Below, piece after piece: positions 5,546 to 7,226 of a DNA stretch of 7,226 bases. A program made the translations under genes and the position numbers. Numbering within the stretch: position 1 is the stretch's first letter; the number at the start of each line of letters is the position of its first letter. The notes under the pieces are model-generated. The model ran no database searches, was not told the origin of the DNA, and saw only the letters and a list, made by a program, of their open reading frames with translations. This DNA comes from an archaeon (lineage in GTDB: Archaea > Asgardarchaeota > Hermodarchaeia > Hermodarchaeales > Hermodarchaeaceae): the NCBI GenBank assembly GCA_016550485.1, contig JABXGV010000089.1, positions 1-7,226 of the forward strand, in the 5' to 3' direction.

Positions 5546-6310
5546 ATGCCGCTCGTAGAATTGGAGAAAGAGAACCAAGTTGCCATAATCACGATTAATA
5601 ACCCCCCAGCGAATGCACTCAACATTGAGATCTTCAAGACTCTCCGTGAAATGTTAACGGAGCTTAATCAAGACGATACAAAGGTCATTATCCTGACAGG
5701 CGCTGGTGACCGGTTCTTCATTGGTGGTGCTGACATCAAACAATTCATTGGTCTTGACGCCAAGACCGCTGAGAAGCTTTCCCGCAAGGGACAGGAATTC
5801 ACCCTCTTCCTTGAACAACTTAGCAAAGTCATTATCGTCGCCGTGAACGGATACTGCCTTGGAGGTGGTATGGAAATCTCCCAAGCCTGCGACTTCGTTA
5901 TCGCCTCAGAAACGGCAAGATTCGGTCAAACCGAGATCAAGCTCGGCATCATACCCGGGTGGGGTGGCACTCAACGCCTTCTCCGCTGGATGGACCCACA
6001 GCGTGCTCGAGAGCTAATACTAACAGGTGAGATAGTTCCCGCCTCGGAAATGGGCTCCTTCTGCTACAAGGTGGTTCCCCCCGATCAGCTCCTTCCCGCC
6101 GCAAAAGAACTAGCGCAGCGCATTGCCTCCCATGGACTAGTAGCCATTAAGCTTGCAAAGATGGCGATGAAGCAGGCCTTTTACCTGCCACTGGAGGAGG
6201 GTCTTAAACTGGAGGCCCGTTATTTTGGCGAAACCCTCACCTCCGAAGATGGCAAAGAGGGCATAAAGGCCTTCATCGAGAAGCGCAAGCCAAAAATCGT
6301 AGATCGATAA
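5546..6310 (+). CDS. Enoyl-CoA hydratase/isomerase (crotonase family), intact
   Basis: The 254-residue protein is a normal-length crotonase. It has the N-terminal NNPPANALN segment, the first oxyanion loop IGGADIKQF (about 59-67), the second oxyanion loop and first glutamate in GGGME (E110), and the second glutamate in GQTEIKLGIIPGWGGTQRL (E130). The two glutamates match the water-activating pair of rat crotonase (Glu144/Glu164), so hydration of trans-2-enoyl-CoA to 3-hydroxyacyl-CoA is expected; chain length is unknown and a role in another acyl-CoA route is possible. The C-terminal EGIKAFIEKRKP tail is complete. ATG 5546 is preferred to the in-frame ATG 5528 because GAGGAG (5530-5535) lies 10 nt before it and family homology starts there. 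It is transcribed alone. Third codon positions favour C and G more than in the degenerate copy near the left end. Confidence 0.94.
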   Translation: MPLVELEKENQVAIITINNPPANALNIEIFKTLREMLTELNQDDTKVIILTGAGDRFFIGGADIKQFIGLDAKTAEKLSRKGQEFTLFLEQLSKVIIVAVNGYCLGGGMEISQACDFVIASETARFGQTEIKLGIIPGWGGTQRLLRWMDPQRARELILTGEIVPASEMGSFCYKVVPPDQLLPAAKELAQRIASHGLVAIKLAKMAMKQAFYLPLEEGLKLEARYFGETLTSEDGKEGIKAFIEKRKPKIVDR

Positions 6311-6409
6311 GACGAAACAGGGTAAGCTGAAGCTCTCTAATCAGTGTCCATGCGCGCTAGATTCCGCCAATCTTGGAGATAATAGACTAGATAAACAATT
6401 CAAATAATG
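6311..6409. other. Intergenic stretch after the enoyl-CoA hydratase gene, nothing recognised
   Basis: The stretch is AT-rich, with no clear oligo-T terminator, RNA gene or reading frame. It leads into the promoter of the next gene. Confidence 0.4.
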
Positions 6410-6417
6410 TATATAAA
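6410..6417 (+). promoter_or_regulatory. Archaeal TATA box of the secreted-protein gene
   Basis: TATATAAA is preceded by an A-rich TFB-recognition-like stretch (CAAATAAT, 6401-6408). Transcription would start about 25 nt downstream, near 6440, giving a leader of about 70 nt before ATG 6513. It is the best match to the archaeal TATA consensus in the window. Confidence 0.6.
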
Positions 6418-6464
6418 GTAGTTATGCGCCTGTAAGCCCGTTCTATTCTATATGATAGACCACA

Positions 6465-6486
6465 AGGGGGAGGAATAGGCTCCCCT
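6465..6486 (+). other. Leader hairpin in the 5' untranslated region of the secreted-protein gene
   Basis: AGGGGGAG (6465-6472) can pair with CTCCCCT (6480-6486) with one bulged G around a 7-nt loop. The left arm resembles a ribosome site but lies 40 nt from the ATG, so it is probably not used for this start. A smaller perfect dyad TCTAT/ATAGA (6447-6459) lies just upstream. A role in translation or mRNA stability is conjecture. Confidence 0.35.
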
Positions 6487-6512
6487 CTATCTAAAAAATT
6501 TGAGTGATTCAT

Positions 6513-7226
6513 ATGCGTAATTATATTCGCTTCCTTACTGCTGCGTTACTTTTCTTCGTCGTCATCACGAGTTCACCTGCGCCGTACGGCGCCGACCCAG
6601 CTTTCATCGGGTTGCCTGATATTACTTCTAACGGTGCTCTCGATGACACGTCTTTCTCCACCCTCGATGACTCCGGCCTGATCATCAGTGGCACCGTGCT
6701 GCCCGACCACCCACTAGGCACCGGGAGAGAAACAATCGTAGAGTGGTGGAACATCAACTACGACTTCCGCCGCAAAGTGGTAATTGTTGAACCGGACATC
6801 GACGACCGCGTCATGGAACCCGTCCACATCACCATGCCCTTCACCGGGGATGTCGCACGCGAAGGCATTGTTGCTGTAGCGTATTGGGATACCTCCTCAT
6901 GGACAGAGGTGCCCTCCCAGGTCTGGAATGCTACGACTCATAATACTGGTGGCACCGACTACTATGACTCCTGTACGGTATGTTTCTTTGTCAATATTAC
7001 CCAGAACTACCAAGAGGTCTTCTACATCTACTATGATGACACCTACGCGACACCGCCAACCTATACTGATCACATCAACGCCCTTCCGGCTAACGGACCG
7101 GTCAACGACGACACCACCATGCCCTGGGTATATTCAGAGGTCACCTCCACCAACTATACTAACGTGGATATGGTCTACATCCGCTCCTCCGCCACCACCA
7201 ACGAACACGCTGCAATACTCCTGACG
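6513..7226 (+). CDS. Secreted or surface-exposed protein of unknown function, N-terminal 238 residues, cut by window edge
   Basis: The frame is open from ATG 6513 to the window end without a stop. Residues 1-27 form a Sec signal peptide: MRNYIR, then a hydrophobic core (7-19, FLTAALLFFVVIT), then SSPAPYGA with likely cleavage near residue 27. The mature part is rich in Thr, Tyr, Trp and Asp. Residues 77-91, EWWNINYDFRRKVVI, start a beta-rich domain that continues through AVAYWDTSSWTEVPSQVWN to VFYIYYDD, resembling DUF2341-type modules of prokaryotic surface proteins; that family call is tentative. N-glycosylation sequons (NAT, NIT, NYT) and a CTVC pair are present. The ATG follows an in-frame TGA at 6501-6503, with GAGTGAT (6502-6508) as a modest ribosome site; GTG 6504 is a weaker alternative. 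Third positions strongly favour C (ACC, ATC, TAC), unlike the FkbM gene. The C-terminus, with any membrane anchor, is outside the window. Confidence 0.8.
   Translation, partial: MRNYIRFLTAALLFFVVITSSPAPYGADPAFIGLPDITSNGALDDTSFSTLDDSGLIISGTVLPDHPLGTGRETIVEWWNINYDFRRKVVIVEPDIDDRVMEPVHITMPFTGDVAREGIVAVAYWDTSSWTEVPSQVWNATTHNTGGTDYYDSCTVCFFVNITQNYQEVFYIYYDDTYATPPTYTDHINALPANGPVNDDTTMPWVYSEVTSTNYTNVDMVYIRSSATTNEHAAILLT

Noticed and set aside
6521..6757. Open frame of 78 codons on the minus strand opposite the secreted-protein gene
   Set aside because: The plus frame has a signal peptide, TATA box and start in good order; the antisense frame has none of these.
6928..7224. Open frame of 98 codons, Thr/Pro-rich, on the plus strand
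   Set aside because: It is a shifted reading of the C-ending Thr, Ser and Tyr codons of the secreted-protein gene, which is continuous through this region.
1..7226. CRISPR array, insertion sequence or integrase-type mobile element
   Set aside because: No regularly spaced repeats, transposase motifs or flanking terminal repeats were seen anywhere in the window.

Overview
The window reads as a stretch of an archaeal chromosome from an organism that degrades acyl-CoA compounds. A TATA box sits the right distance upstream of a secreted-protein gene, one gene encodes an archaeal-type beta-CASP nuclease (aCPSF2-like), and most genes have clear Shine-Dalgarno sites. The mix of beta-oxidation genes, an FkbM methyltransferase and a large aromatic-rich secreted protein would suit an Asgard (Thorarchaeia-like) or similar mesophilic archaeon. 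That placement is an inference and no marker gene here proves it.

Layout. Positions 1-638 (minus strand) hold a short operon: a broken enoyl-CoA hydratase/crotonase gene followed by the 5' end of a thiolase gene that runs off the left edge. Positions 639-849 are a divergent intergenic region with a 9-bp inverted repeat. Positions 850-1689 (plus) encode an FkbM-family SAM methyltransferase. Positions 1690-1925 are a convergent gap with no convincing gene. Positions 1926-3239 (minus) encode the beta-CASP metallo-beta-lactamase ribonuclease. The 349-base gap 3240-3588 holds an AT-rich promoter-like stretch and a GC-richer, strongly self-complementary block at about 3424-3523. Positions 3589-5388 (minus) are a two-gene operon: a metal-dependent TIM-barrel protein of the AP-endonuclease-2/xylose-isomerase superfamily with CbiR-like features, then a PHP-domain phosphoesterase. 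Positions 5389-5545 are a divergent promoter region with a 6-bp inverted repeat. Positions 5546-6310 (plus) encode an intact enoyl-CoA hydratase. Positions 6311-6512 carry a strong TATA box and a leader hairpin. Positions 6513-7226 (plus) encode the N-terminal part of a Sec-exported surface protein that runs off the right edge.

How the genes fit together. Hydratase and thiolase catalyse steps 2 and 4 of beta-oxidation. The hydratase next to the thiolase has lost its whole catalytic core, but an intact, only distantly similar hydratase lies about 5 kb away, so the activity need not be lost. The PHP and TIM-barrel proteins are both metal-dependent phosphoesterase-type folds and are probably co-transcribed. 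The most unusual items are the in-frame gutted crotonase and the intergenic block in which one central strand can pair with either of two flanking copies of the same hexamer.
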